Shown here: positions 33,577 to 45,784 of the stretch, piece after piece
Position numbering within the stretch: the first letter of the stretch is position 1
Layout of the letters: the number at the start of each line of letters is the position of its first letter
Assembly: GCA_034440635.1 (NCBI GenBank)
Contig: JAOTON010001129.1
Span: 124,001-188,000, forward strand
Length of the DNA: 64,000 bases
Reading direction: 5' to 3'
From: Lepas anatifera
Taxonomy: Eukaryota; Arthropoda; Thecostraca; Lepadidae
Notes under the pieces: generated by a model
Told to the model about the DNA's origin: nothing
Seen by the model: only the letters and a program-made list of their open reading frames with translations
Databases searched by the model: none
Program-made: the position numbers and the translations under genes

Positions 33577-34372
33577 TGTCTAAATCACATTTTAAAAGCT
33601 TCTTGTTTATCTCGAGGTAGTCAAATGATTGTCGAAGTGTATTCCGTCCATGGTCGCGTTTAATGATATCGAAGAGTTTGTTTTTATTAGCATGTACAAT
33701 GCTCAGAAATCGAAGAAGGAATAAACTTGCTATAAGTGAAATTTATTGGACCGGTTTCGTATCTTAACAGAAACATCATCAGCAATAAGTAAATAGTAGA
33801 GATTAAGTTCAAGGAGGCATAATTGCCGAAGGCATACCTAAATATACCACAGTACATAAAATACACGGATTGCAGTTCAAATACAAAACATCACACAGAA
33901 GCGGCTGCACTTTTTTTAAAAGGTTCTTCCTATTTCAACTACTGTGCAATGTTTAAGGTAAAGGCCGAGCTAGTATTGTTTAGAACTGGTTTAATTTCAT
34001 GTATATGAAGTGATTATAAAATTCTGAGGTCAATGTTAGATGAGCTTCTATTTACTACCGTGAATTGATCTAAGGTTATGGGTGTATCACACTCAAAAGA
34101 GTGGTCTCTGATTACCGAAGAATCCGGAGCTGTTAACATTTTTTAGTTCTTTCTGAAATTCCCTGGTGTTGCCTAACTCTGGAGATCAAACTACGCTGAG
34201 TAGACCCAACGTACGACGCTTGGCAAGAAGCGCAACTGTATTTGTACACTACTCCAGAGAGGCAATCTTTCAGAATCAAATCTTTAAACCGAAAAAATGA
34301 ACCAATAGTGAAGCTGTTTTTTAGCACTATCTTTTGTTCCAGAAAGGGGTAAAACTTTGCTAAAATTGAAGT
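33577..34372 (-). repeat. Left inverted arm (pseudo-LTR) of the Penelope element
   Basis: Minus-strand frame 34387-34133 encodes TSILAKFYPFLEQKIVLKNS, SGVVYKYSCASCQASYVGST and SRVRQHQGISERTKK, the same GIY-YIG end as the + strand copy. This arm keeps the frame through the ...SF-F-RFKDL joint where the right arm is shifted. Confidence 0.88.
33741..33789 (-). ncRNA. Type I hammerhead ribozyme motif (core intact)
   Basis: On the minus strand: stem I strand CTTATTG, core CTGATGA, an imperfect stem II closing on GTTTC/GATAC (one U-U mismatch and one unpaired U), then GAAA, a loop-less palindromic stem III ACCGGT, cleavage triplet GTC and the second stem I strand CAATAA. All invariant core bases are present. 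Penelope elements are known to carry such minimal hammerheads, whose tiny stem III is thought to work as a dimer. It would cut after the GTC (plus-strand position 33749). Confidence 0.8.
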
Positions 34373-35790
34373 CAAAGGTGTTTTCATCCGTATTCTCGAA
34401 GACTGATGTTAAGCTTCTCAAGGATTTCGCCGCAGATAGCTCACTTGTTGTAACGAAGCCAGACAAAGGTAGGGGTGTGGTGATTTTAGATAGGGATGAC
34501 TATGTTAAAAAAGTGTCTGATGTACTGCCTGATGAATCCAAGTTTTGTGTCGTCAGTGAACCTATTAGAAAAGTACTGCGCCAAGTTGAAGACAAAGTAA
34601 ATCGAATCTTAACCAGGTTAAAAAAATTCCTCAATCATTTCTGATGAAACTTACAAAAGCTTACATGTGTCAGGCTCCACTCCCGGAGTTCTGTATGGCC
34701 TCCCAAGATCCATAAGCCAAGTGTCCCGTTGCGCCCCATTTTTTCAGCCTGTGGAACTCCTGTATATAGACTTGCTAAGTACCTAGTCCCTATTTTGGCC
34801 CCAATAATTGTAAATGAATTCTCCATAAAGAACAGTTTCCAGTTTGTTCAAGATATACGTAACATAGAACTCAAACCGGGCATGGTACTTGCCAGCTTCG
34901 ATGTCGAAAACTTGTTCACCAATATACCTGTCCATGAAACTATAGATATAGCTGTTAATTCTTTGTTCAAAAACTATTCCCACGTGTCCGGCATACCCAG
35001 AAAACTATTCCACTCAATCTTAGAAATGGCTGTCAAAAGCTCCTATTTTCTCTTCAACGGACAACTATTCAAACAAAAGGATGGTGTAGGGATGGGACTA
35101 CCCCTAAGTCCGTCCTTTGCAAATGTATTCTTATGTCACCATGAAGCACGTTGGCTTGAAAACTGCCCCTTGGAATTCCGTCCAAAATATTATAGGAGAT
35201 ATGTTGACGATACGTTTGTGATATTTCAGAAAGAGACCCATGCTAATAAATTCCTAGACTATCTAAATAGTCAACATCCGAAAATAAAGTTCACTAAAGA
35301 AGTTGAAAAAAATGGGTGTATCCCCTTTCTTGACATCCGATTTGAAAGAAAGGGTAAGAATCTCGAGACCTCTGTCTTTAGAAAGCCGAGTTTTACTGAG
35401 CTGGGAACTAGTTTCTTTAGTTTTATTCCCTCGGTGATAAAAACGTCCATCATTAAGTCTGCCATCTTCCGTGCCTTCATGCTCAGCTCTAGCTTCAAGA
35501 GCTTTGATTGCGAACTTAATTTTCTAAAAAAGTTTTTCTCCAGTAATGGCTTCCCTCTTCACATGGTAAATACGGCCATAAAGAGTTTCCTAAACAAACG
35601 GTACGCCAACCCTCCTCAAAAGCTAAGTGTTCCAAAACTCGTGAAATATTTTGTCCTCCCCTCTTTCGGTAAACAGTCATTGAACATACAAAAGGAATTG
35701 ACTTCAATTTTAGCAAAGTTTTACCCCTTTCTGGACCCAAAGATAGTGCTAAAAAACAGCTTCACTATTGGTTCATTTTTTTCGGTTTAA
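34357..35790 (+). pseudogene. Penelope-type reverse transcriptase (frameshifted)
   Basis: The frame contains VVTKPDKGRGVVILDRDDYV (34450), then after two compensating shifts (in the A-run near 34622 and near 34708, where one base is lost) LRPIFSACGTP, LASFDVENLFTNIPVHETI (motif A), GVGMGLPLSPSFANVF (motif B), YYRRYVDDTFVIF (motif C, catalytic DD), CIPFLDIRFERKG and RKPSFTELGTSFFSFIPSVI. This is a full Penelope RT core related to telomerase RT. A third shift near 35788 disconnects it from the endonuclease. With few lesions it was recently active, but this copy is dead. Confidence 0.92.
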
Positions 35791-36130
35791 AGATTTGATT
35801 CCGAAAGATTGCCTCTCTGGAGTAGTGTACAAATACAGTTGCGCTTCTTGCCAAGCGTCGTACGTTGGGTCTACTCAGCGTAGTTTGATCTCCAGAGTTA
35901 GGCAACACCAGGGAATTTCAGAAAGAACTAAAAAAATGTTAACAACTCCGGATTCTTCGGCAATCAGAGACCACTCTTGAGTGTGATACACCCATAACCT
36001 TAGATCAATTCACGGTAGTAAATAGAAGCTCATCTAACATTGACCTCAGAATTTTAGAATCACTTCATATACATGAAATTAAACCAGTTCTAAACAATAC
36101 TAGCTCGGCCTTTACCTTAAACATTGTACA
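35791..36130 (+). pseudogene. Penelope GIY-YIG endonuclease domain, right-hand copy
   Basis: Reads FKDLIPKDCLSGVVYKYSCA, SCQASYVGSTQRSLISRVRQ and HQGISERTKK, with the GIY (GVVY) and YIG (YVG) motifs and the conserved arginine of the following helix. A two-base deletion near 35977, relative to the left arm, truncates it in AIRDHS. Past that point another frame (PITLDQFTVVNRSS... to a stop near 36130) is the ORF's true C-terminus. Confidence 0.87.
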
Positions 36131-36360
36131 GTAGTTGAAATAGGAAGAACCTTTTTAAAAAAGTGCAGCCGTTTTTGTGTGGTGTTGATATTCTAAAGTG
36201 ATTTCCAGGTCATGATCCTGAATCTTTGGATTTCATTTTAACAACTTTAAGTTTATTGGGTATTTGTATTTGAACTGTAATCCGTGTGTTTTATGTACTG
36301 TGGTATATTTAGGTATGCCTTCGGCAATTATGCCTCCTTGAACTTAATCTCTACTATTTA

Positions 36361-36409
36361 CTTATTGCTGGTGATGTTTCTGTTAAGATACGAAACCGGT
36401 CCAATAAAT
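36361..36409 (+). ncRNA. Hammerhead ribozyme motif, right arm (core mutated)
   Basis: Same structure as 33741-33789 but the core reads CTGGTGA instead of CTGATGA: the invariant A at the third core purine is G at 36371. GAAACCGGTC and the stem I strands (TTATTG / CAATAA) are intact. Loss of that adenine is expected to abolish self-cleavage. Confidence 0.78.
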
Positions 36410-36600
36410 GTCACTTATAGCAAGTTTTTCCTTCTTCGATTTCTGAGTATTGTACATCCTAATAAAAACAAACTCTTCGATATCATTAAACGCGACCATG
36501 GACGGAATACACTTCGACAATCATTTGACTACCTCGAGATAAACAAGAAGCTTTCAAAATGTGATTTAGACATTCAGTTCTTAACAACATGCAAGACCTA

Positions 36601-36602
<2 letters not shown>

Positions 36603-36660
<58 letters not shown>
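36603..36660. repeat. (TA)29 microsatellite, right edge of Penelope element
   Basis: Pure TA dinucleotide run. Together with 33540-33575 it brackets the Penelope element, suggesting insertion into or next to a TA tract. Confidence 0.97.
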
Positions 36661-36665
<5 letters not shown>

Positions 36666-39600
36666 CATCAGCGGGATTATGACGGCGTGTTCGATCTTCA
36701 TATTACACGAAGGGTGAAGACGCTAGTAGGCTGGGATATGTCAGCCGGATGGGCTGCTAAACTCGGAGACGTGTGCCTGTCTCGCGAGGGCGAGGCTGTC
36801 TCAGATAACCGGATTGGCTCTCGCTTTTCCCAGGCTCGTCACATATCATTTCTGGTCTCCAATTTAGGAGATTCGGTATTTTTCTCTGCTAAAGAACCTA
36901 AAAATGAGAAAAGTTTGTGGTTGCCTCGTCCTCACAGCCCGCTCCTCGTGGGACTCATTTTCGAGAAAGCTACCAAAAGATACGGGGGATATCCAGTGCG
37001 AACTATTTTGATAGCTCTTATCGTACTATCCCAAGTACCTAATCTTTGGTTTCCTTAAGTGGACTTACCTCCGCTCTTCTGTTTTTAAAAAGGATGGATG
37101 TGAGGCATATGAACTCAATTTTAAATTATTACTCACCCGTTCAGTGTCTTGTGTTGAAATCCTTTGGTGCCCGCCACCCCTCGCGTGTAGTGCCTTGTGT
37201 TGAAATCCGTTGGCGCCCGCCACCCCTCACCGCGCGTAGTGCCGGCTCATTCAAACGATTCAATTCAGCTGTGAGGCCAGAATTCGGCGAAAGACCGCTA
37301 CGTATCGCTGCCCGACTGCCGTCCGGCTCGGTCGTGCGTGAGTCGCTCCCCGTCGCACACGACGCTAAAGCCAGCCGGCTTTGACGGGCGGTGTCGGCGA
37401 TAAGGGCGCTGGCGGCGACGGACCGCTTTCGGCCGGGCTGATGGGACGCTGGCCGTCCAGCCGGTGGTTTTCAGACGGCGAGCGCTCAGATTGAGCGGAG
37501 ATACGCTGCAGCCGGCAATGGAGCGTGAGCTGGGATTTAAGCATGGCCTCGTGACCGCGGCAGTGCGGGTCCGCTTGATCGCAGATTGGTAGTGGGCTTA
37601 CGTGGCTGGTTTTATTGCTTCCATTTAGCGGTCTATGCCGCTGTATTGCCAGTTTGGTATGAGGGTTTTCATAATTCCAGACATACACATAATGCCACAC
37701 TTACATGTCTACACGTACATACTGAACACTTCAAAATGCGACATTTACACGCCGGTGCCAACGCAGGTGAAGCGAAACTTAGCGAACGGGTGCCCGCCTC
37801 AGTGTTTTGTCGGAGATGGCACTGCTGTGAGGAGTTATCAGGACATTACCAGTTCCGGCATGGACTGCAATCGACTCCAGTGTCTGGTGGAGTGATTGAA
37901 CGTCACAGATGTTTGGAGCTGTCATCTTTAATGTGATACATGCCTGGAATACCGCATAAATTTGTAACGCTGATTACCGCCAAAAGTTACTAGGTTTACC
38001 TGCCCTCTCAAGAAGGCCCCTTTTTGTGAAATTCGTGTCGTTCAATGGTTCAGTTAATTGTATTTTGACGTTGGAGTTATGGGATATTTAAGTGCTTGTT
38101 ATTTGATGTACGCTTCTTCGTTTCAGCCGTCTAAGCGTGTCATTATTTTCTATTCATAGTGGCTAGCTTTTACAGCTAAGTGAAAGGTAGACTTGAATTG
38201 ATAGCTGTTTGGATTGCATTGTTTGGACTCAAAACAAAAGCACGCCGACACTAACATTTGCCTAGCTCGAAACAATAGTCCTATGCTTAATTATAGTTTA
38301 AACAAGATGTCTGTTTTCAGCTACTCCAGTCTTAACAAGGTATCGGGGTGTGCTCTCCAATCTGTTTCTTTGCGCACTTCGGGAAAAGGCTGGGAACTAA
38401 TGCGAGATTGTTTTTAAATGTGCTGGTCTGGCTGGTTGGCGCCCAACCATGCTCAGGCGCGGGCGGTGACTGCATTTTGCAGCGCTGTGCAAACAGGCAC
38501 CTGGAGGAGTGCTGCGAATGGTCAAGTGATAACTCTTCTTTTAAACCTCAAACGTCCGTCAACTTTAGAGGATTGAAGTGTGAATTTCTCGTAATACTAT
38601 CTGACGAAGGCAGGATAAAACTCAGCATAAAGATCCATACTCTTGCCCTGATTTGCCCTGGCATAGTTCAAAAGACACCTTAGTGTTTTTCCTTTTTAGT
38701 GAGTAGCGTTTACTGGCTCTGTCGGAGGCAGGAATTTCGCAACATTCCTGGAGGCGTTAGGAGCCAGTGGGGCCCAGTGACAGGAAATCATGCCACTCCA
38801 CTTGTTACCCTCCGGTGGCCTCGCTTGTAAGCGCAGGTGTTTTACCGTAGGCACGGTGGTGTGGGGACCCTTGCTCATCGGCTGGTACCATCATGTTTTC
38901 GATTTTACGCCTTTGTTGCAAGTCGTTTACAGTACGTTTACACTTAGTGTCAGGCGGTGGCTAGTCATGCGTGCGCATTAGACTGAAAGGAGTAGGAAAT
39001 ACCATTGATTTATATAAACAGATTAATCTTTAAGTTTTTAGTGAATCAAAAAAAAAATTTATGGGATGATAAATTATTAAATCAGATGATAAATCATAAA
39101 ACCACGAGTTCATTTGTAATACACTCCGAGCAAGTTGAACACATACCGAACTGGAAAAATGCAGAAATTCTCCACAGAGGTCTATAAAAAATAGAAGAAA
39201 ATTTTTGGAGTCGGCCCTTATTGAACAAAAAGAAAATCTAAATTCCAAAAGAGGGGACTTCGCAATATAAAAAAGAATATTGGCAAATATTATTCACGTT
39301 TAGTCTCACGTGAGTTCCCAGAAACCTGCATTCGTCGACAGACATTTTCTACTTTTCAAACACACGCGGAAGAAGTAACGAAACGCGTCCGTGTGTTTGA
39401 TTTTTAATATATTTAATATCCAACTTGTCAGTTTGTACCTTTACTTTTATCGTTAACCTGTCAAATGGCTGTTCAAAATTATCGGATGATGTTTAATTTA
39501 CCTGCTTACTTTTGGTTCCCGCGCACGTAAAATACGTTCGAATTCCTCTGGCAGTATATGCTGCGAGCGGGCAGATATGAGGTCACTTTTTCGGCGCAAT

Positions 39601-41250
39601 TTCGCATGAAATGTGTTTTTATAACGAACAGTTTTTGCCAAAACTCCACAAAACTTTTCAACCGAATCTTATCTTCAACCCTTTAGTCATACAACGAAAT
39701 TGCCAACACATCTGCTTACGAATCCAGTTGTGGTGATCTGGCAACTGAGGATGCACTGTTGTTTGGTTTAAGGTGAATCTCAGCTGTAGGTGGGAGTGGC
39801 TGGCTCTGACTATCGATGTATTCGGCGTGCGTGAACGGGAAAGGTGCAGCATTACCTTTTTCTGTGCAAGGACAGCCGATAAATACGGTTTCAGCCAAAA
39901 GTGGCAGGACATCACAAAATTTTGAACAGAACGCTAGCAGTTTGGGACAAACGCTTATCTCTACAAAGAACTGCCGCCTTTATTTTTCCAAACCCAGAGC
40001 TGCCCAGCGAAGAAGAAAGGAAAAATCGTTCGCCGAGTTTCGACTATATGCCGTTGACATGTAGGAAAAAATGTGCCAGAGCTTAAAGAACGTATGGTCG
40101 GGTCTTAGCTGGCGTTCCTGGACATTTTAAACTTGCTTGGACGCTTTCAAACCATTTATCTCTGACAAAATTAGCAGCTGACGATGAAACAAGGTTAAGT
40201 TCACGCAGGTGAAAAATAAATGGATACCTTAAGAGTTGATAGACCATGCGCATAAGTGACATTGTGTGGCTCTCTCTATGAGCTTTAGATATGTCTCTTG
40301 CACAGTGGACGGCCTTCTTTCGTCGGGGTGGCGATGGCTGAAATCCCATGGTAGCTGAATCGATGCAGTAAAATACCTTAAATACGATGCGTTGTATGAT
40401 GCACTGTAATGCACTATCACGCTGTGCAGTCTGATGATTGGGGTGCTGGTGACCAGTCCCTGGTCAGGAGCTGGCCAATTTGTGACGTCATCGGGGCGCC
40501 AGAAAGATCCTTTTCCCATCTTCAACACTGAAAACTTTACAAGTTCGGAAGTGTTTCCGGACAGTCCAAGCGTAAAATATTTTTTGGTTGCAATCTGCGA
40601 TGTCTTGTTATTTTTTCTCTGGGAAATGACACTTAACTTGTCGAGTTTGGGTTTATTTCTCATTTTATTTGTCTTTAAAAAGGCCCTGAGAAGGGGTTAT
40701 TTTCTTGAAGCTGAATATTTTTCCCGTATTTGCAAATAATAAATTAGTTCCCTTCGTGAGAATGCAGCCATATTAAAGGAATATTGCAGGTACTGGCGTA
40801 GATGATTCAAGGATAGCGCAAAATATTAACGGTGGTGTTTCGCTTCTTGTAAAAAAGTGGCGTAGTTGCTAGAAAAACGACGTGAATATAGAGACAAGAG
40901 GCACAAAAAGTGAACAAATTAAAGTTTATGGATTAACTATCAGTGTTAAGTATAAATGCAACAAGAATGTAAAATTCCTCTGCATCTTGCAAGCCTAAAT
41001 TTTACATAGCTGGGGCGCATGCTTCTCCTGAACGTATCATGTGTCAACGGTATCTTAGTATCGTACAATGGGACCATGCCCGTGTTCAAAGCTTTGCAGA
41101 AACAGTGGAAAATATTGGAAACCCCGCAAAAGCTGGGTGTCGTTCGTCCACGAAGCATGACAGCTACAGTCGAGCGGATTGAAACAAAATCAGATTCTAA
41201 GTTGACTAATCAGTCAGTCAGTTAAATCAGATCTAAGTTAATATCTTTAA
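36661..41250. other. Long spacer with one GC-rich island
   Basis: No gene or transposon recognised over 4.6 kb. The segment 37140-37570 is GC-rich and starts with a 46-bp tandem duplication. The open frames in the region (for example 36687-37058 +, 40663-40229 -) carry no motif I can place. Confidence 0.4.
37148..37243. repeat. 46-bp tandem duplication
   Basis: CTTGTGTTGAAATCCTTTGG followed by CCCGCCACCCCTCGCG is repeated from 37194 with a few changes and a 3-bp insertion. Confidence 0.85.
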
Positions 41251-41465
41251 TGGCCTACCTCCTCGAATACTGAATGCATCATGGATCTAATACACTGGAA
41301 TTATATATTCGGCTACAGCTTTTCATCAGAATCAGAATAATACAGTAGGTAAAACCACAAATTCTGATCATGATATAACAACACCTCGAATAGGCCGGTT
41401 ACATGATAGGCTTCCGATGCTTGACCTCTGCATTCTGGAAATCTATCAACGTTAGAGATCAGATC
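41251..41465 (+). mobile_element. Foldback-element remnant (relative of 62839-63209)
   Basis: The order TGGCCTACCTCCTCGAATAC, ATGGATCTAATACACTGGAA, TTATATATTCGG, ATCAGAATCAG and GTAGGTAAAACCA matches one arm of the foldback element at 62839-63209. The second arm is reduced to CTGCATTCTGGAAATCTATCAACG, shared with the flank of the other copy. Confidence 0.6.
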
Positions 41466-42260
41466 ATTTTGTCATTTTTTATCAGATTAGATAATTTGTT
41501 TCACTTGAATCACCCCTAAAATATTTGTGTACTGTGTGTAACCTAACTTAACTCAGAGCTGAAATATTTGTGTAATTTAATAGCACTTAATTATAATAAT
41601 GATAATTAAAATTATTTTTCAATGAATAATTTGTAATTATATAGTTATGATTAATTAATAGAATATGATAAGCTACTAATATGTTATTATGTTACTCTGC
41701 TATCAATATTTATGATATATTATAGTATAAGTATAGTATGTTATTAAATAGTAATACAATATAATATAATCGATTGATACTAACGTGTTATAATAGTTAT
41801 ATTTGATAATGTAAGAATAACCGAACCACGGGAACCTGAACAATTTTGTATTTGTCCATAGATAATTTTCGGCGTTATATAGGAAATACTTCGGCTCTAT
41901 AGGAAATACTGGATGTTACTATACGGTGTTTCGGGGGCTTGCTGTTGGAGAGGTCATGTGCAATTTGAACCCAAAATACACGTGAGGCGGGAAATCTCTT
42001 GCAGCTAGCGGACAGGTGAATATATGTCTGTTGCAAATTAGTTACGTGCTAGACTCACCAACTAATCATTATTATGCATACAATGCATACGATTGGGATT
42101 ACAAAATGAACTTTGAGGGGGGGGACAAAAATAGCCGAAACAACCAAGCCAAAATCCGGCTGCCAACGTATTGTACACTTAACACGTGTGCTTAATATTG
42201 AATCATTTTCCAACTGAATTAGACTTTTTTGTTATGGTGGATCATACTTCTACTCTCATG
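41466..42260. other. AT-rich spacer
   Basis: From about 41575 to 41815 the sequence is almost entirely A and T with many short TTAATTA-like palindromes. No feature assigned. Confidence 0.5.
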
Positions 42261-42264
42261 TTAA

Positions 42265-43044
42265 CACGCGTTCGGAGGCCCCCACACCTGTTTTTCCTAG
42301 GTGGCTGGAGAACCGCTCGTTGCTAAAAAACGATGCTCGGCCACATTTAAAAACAAATTCAACGGCGAGTGGATTGGTGAACAAGTTTTTTAAAATTGGT
42401 CCAATTTTTTGTAATAGGCTTTTAAAGTCAGACCTACATTTTAAGATCGTCACAATCGCGCAGTCGGGCCAGTTTGCTTGCATTGGAGACCGAGTGGTGA
42501 CGTCACAACGCCATGTAAACGGAATTATATGTCAAGGTCACCTGACATGAAGCTCAAGGTTCAAGCACTCTCAAAGTCATTGGCCCCAGTACTTCCGGTC
42601 AAATGGCGTTACCCAGTCTGACTTATATTATTATATGACGTCATAGTTAAAGTAACTCAACGTAAGCTTCAAGGTCAAAGGTCATGGGTAAAGGTCAATC
42701 CTCATTTCCCGCCCATCGGTGCTATAGTGCTAGTAATAGTGTATATTATAGGGAACATACCATGTATGACGTCATAGGCCGATGACCTTGAATGACCTTG
42801 ACCCCAACACTTTAGGAAATATGCTTTGCGACCTTCCCTCCGTGACTCTGATCCGTCTTTTAGCATATTCCCGGGGCAAGATTTGACCTTTACGACCTCG
42901 TTTGGTCATGAGGATACTCACCTAGGTCAATGAAATTGGTTAGGATGTAGATAATCATAGCGCCATCCACTTTCCAACCAGTTTTTTTCAAGTTTCTTAG
43001 TTTCCGAGATATCAGGGGGCATACTAGGCCCCCTCCAATGCGCG
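42265..43044 (+). mobile_element. TTAA-type AGGTCA element, family A
   Basis: Bounded by TTAA 42261-42264 and TTAG 43045-43048 (one base changed). Left end CACGCGTTCGGAGGCCCCC; right end CCCCCTCCAATGCGCG, its approximate inverse and close to the family B ends. It is 780 bp with no protein. It carries a DR1 of AGGTCA at 42672-42684 and many single half-sites, plus two CACGTCA/TGACGTCA (CRE-like) palindromes. Relatives lie at 10860-11540 and 49850-50210. Confidence 0.75.
42672..42684 (+). promoter_or_regulatory. DR1 of AGGTCA
   Basis: AGGTCAAAGGTCA: two perfect half-sites directly repeated with 1 bp between, the RXR/USP-HNF4 type arrangement. It is conserved in position with the clusters at 11305-11323 and 50139-50157. 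Confidence 0.5.
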
Positions 43045-43065
43045 TTAGTCCAGTGGGGGTGTTAA

Positions 43066-44393
43066 TCCCAGCCTTCACGTGCTTAGTATGTACATATTTA
43101 GATCTTTGGCGCAGGCCCCAAAAAGACAAACTCATTCGGAGGAAACGCTCAAGACTGTTTAGCGTTGTGTTTTATCTCTATACCGCTCTTAGTATCCGCA
43201 ATGGAAATTGGTTTGCGTGTATTAATACCTGCCTCAATGTACCCATTATACCCCTCGAATACCACCACTGAATACCAGGTCGCAGCCACCAGTTTGGCTC
43301 GTTCTATACTTTGTCTGTGGTTTTCAAACCGGCCTACAATACCGGTGAAACCTTGCTCTTCATCGCCTCCAATTTTATTTTTATTACTTTGTTTGTGATA
43401 ACTGGTTTGAAGACTGGCGTTTTGTACCAATCTATCTTATTAGAATAGTTACAGGCGTCAAAGACACGTTTTGGAAATCGAAACAGATGCATGGCAGGTA
43501 TCGCCACTTGTTACCCTTGCTCAGCCCGTAAGATAAGGTCAACGGGAGTGCACTGGCTGTTACCATCCTCATCTGCCACATTTGTTTGTCAGAGGTTTTC
43601 TGGAGTACGCGTTTTTTATTACACAGGTATAGTTGTATAGTTGTATAGTACATACCCTCAGTATAGTTGTAGCTGCCTAACAGCGTGTATAGGCGCTCCG
43701 AGGGCACCTCGTTGAGAGCCAATGGATAACCACACATGAGCGTGGTTAGTCACTCAGTCGGCATGTTCCGTTTGCGAGTGTCGACCATCTACAAAACCCC
43801 AGCGGACCTGGTTTGTAGTTTGCGGGATGGCCCGTGAGTTTTCCTTTCGTTACAAGGGTTTGCCTCATGAAGGACTGATATGCAAATCGTTGTAGACAAT
43901 TTTCGAACATATCAACACCGGATCGCAGCTGTCCGTTGTCGCCGTTCACTTAATGGTTTTGCCACAATTAATGAAGTAAAAGTCATGGTGTTCTGAGAAC
44001 GAGCCGTCCATCTGGCGACTGCGGCATCACATTCGCTGATGGGATTTTAGAGGCATGACAAGTACATTAAGGCGGGCATTAAGTCCCGCGAAGCGATATC
44101 CCTGGTGTATACAAAGAGCAAGCTGACTGCCAAGAAAGCAGGGATTTGCGGAGAAGTTGAGATGCCGTGACAGCTTCATTGCTAATGCCTGTGCTTGAAA
44201 AATGTCAAATTGATGTGGATGTGTTGGTGTGATAGAATGCTAGTATGGAAGAAGGCAGCCATCAAAGCGAAAACTTACCAATGGTGGCAATACGTAGCGC
44301 TAAATAGCCTTGAGCGTTGTCCTGGAACGAGTTTGTCCTTTTGTGGCCGTACCTAGCTGCCCAAGACCTAACGTATGTACGCGAAGGCTGGGA
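43066..44393. mobile_element. TTAA-bounded element, separate family (1328 bp)
   Basis: Flanked by TTAA at 43062-43065 and 44394-44397. Termini are TCCCAGCCTTCACGTGCTTA at the left and GTACGCGAAGGCTGGGA at the right, an inverted repeat of about 15-17 bp (TCCCAGCCTTC-x-CGT). It lies immediately right of the family A element. It has no AGGTCA enrichment and no transposase; the longest frames (about 100 codons) match nothing I know. Fits a non-autonomous piggyBac-like element. Confidence 0.7.
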
Positions 44394-44397
44394 TTAA

Positions 44398-45784
44398 CGT
44401 GGAGGTAGGACAGTGGTTCTTACTTAACTGGAAAGCCTAAACCAGTCAGGGCGCTGAAACTGTGTTTACATTGACTAAAAAGTGGGGCGTTAGGTACTTT
44501 CCAAAGAGGGCAGAATGAACACTTTTCCATCCTGCGCTCAAAATGTTTTATAAAATGCTTTTTTCTGGTAAATATGTTAACACTTTCTGCTGGACCTCTC
44601 GGCTGACGTTTATCAAATTAAAAGTCTGAGGTTAGCAAATATTCGGCAAGATGTGTTCAAGATATTGTGCCTTCACCAACATAACAAAGTTCGGATACAG
44701 GTCTGCATATGCCTTCATAATACAATAATTCATCACTACACGCGTTTTTGTTTTGACTCAGAGTTGAAAGGGAGATCTGAATTCCCTTTCTTTTACCTTT
44801 GCCACAAAAATAGCTCGGTTTTCACCCACCACTAGCTGGAAAACTTAATAGAATGCAATATATTTTTTAACACAATTATGTAACTGCAGTATACACAACT
44901 ATGGGTATCCCTTACTTTGAAAAGTGTAATTGTGTGGAAATTAACCCATCACCGCCTGAGCCTGGTTTTTGCGAATTATTGTGAGCCGATTCAAATGAGA
45001 TGTGTGTCGCTTTGCAGACCTCTAGGGTGATCAATTTGATAACTTGTGACCAAAAATTGATGTCAGGTCAACGAGTTCTGACGTCATTGCTAAACTCATG
45101 TAAGGCGATTATGTTCTTATAGAATGAGGCTGAAAAATCCAGGGTGTAACTCGGCTTCTAGAGTATTTCTGTTTCTGTTATGTCTTGTTATGTTTCTGTA
45201 TATATGTTTCTAAACATCATTCGGAAGCTCTTGAAACGAAAAATATGCAAGCTTTCATCTATTTTGAGGTCACGGTTTCCGAAATTGTTTGTGTCAATAA
45301 CTTTTAACAAAACAAGATGTATCGTAGTAACGAACATTACCCAAGGATTCGAACGGGATGCAACATGACATTGAATGGCCATTATTTCATCTTGATCCAA
45401 GGTCAAGGTCATAATGAGACCTTACAAGGTCATTCCATATATCATTTGAAGCTTTTTGGTCAAGACGAACACAGGTATGTCTTTAATGTTATTCTAGGTC
45501 TCATGGCTCCCAAGCTATGAATAAATTTATAAGCTGGTGTAAATATGACCTGTTTTGGGTCAACGGGTCTAGTTCAAACTTGGCTCCAGAATAGAATACG
45601 GCAAGGCGCTTCCAGCGCCTTTTCAATTCTTTCTGCATCAATTCTGGTTCCAGAAATCGTATGGAGGCCCGATTGGAGCCCTAGATCCCTAGGGGGTCCG
45701 ATCGGACGCCCTAGGCGGTGGTGTGTGCGAAAAGAGCCCAGGCGGTGTCGGGTTTACGATGCGACTCTAGTTGACGGTGAACCG
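44398..45784. other. Spacer with an AGGTCA-containing patch
   Basis: Scattered AGGTCA/AAGGTCA sites between about 45060 and 45560 (for example CCAAGGTCAAGGTCATAATG at 45398) suggest a decayed AGGTCA element without visible ends. No gene is recognised. Confidence 0.4.

Larger units (their letters stand above)
33577..36600 (+). mobile_element. Penelope-like element with long inverted terminal arms
   Basis: A + strand Penelope ORF (34357 to about 36130) is followed by a 3' region containing a hammerhead motif. The left side (33577-34372) is an inverted copy of the right side (35699-36600), starting inside the ORF at TGACTTCAATTTTAGCAAAG and running through the GIY-YIG domain to GAGGTAGTCAAATG next to the TA tract. 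The inverted arms are about 0.8-0.9 kb with a spacer of about 1.3 kb. Inverted partial copies (pseudo-LTRs) are known for Penelope elements. The arms differ by small indels and by about 80 bp present only on the right (about 36180-36260), so they have diverged since formation. Confidence 0.9.

Noticed and set aside
36486..36701. Frames encoding long IYIYIY runs
   Set aside because: Translation of the (TA)29 microsatellite.
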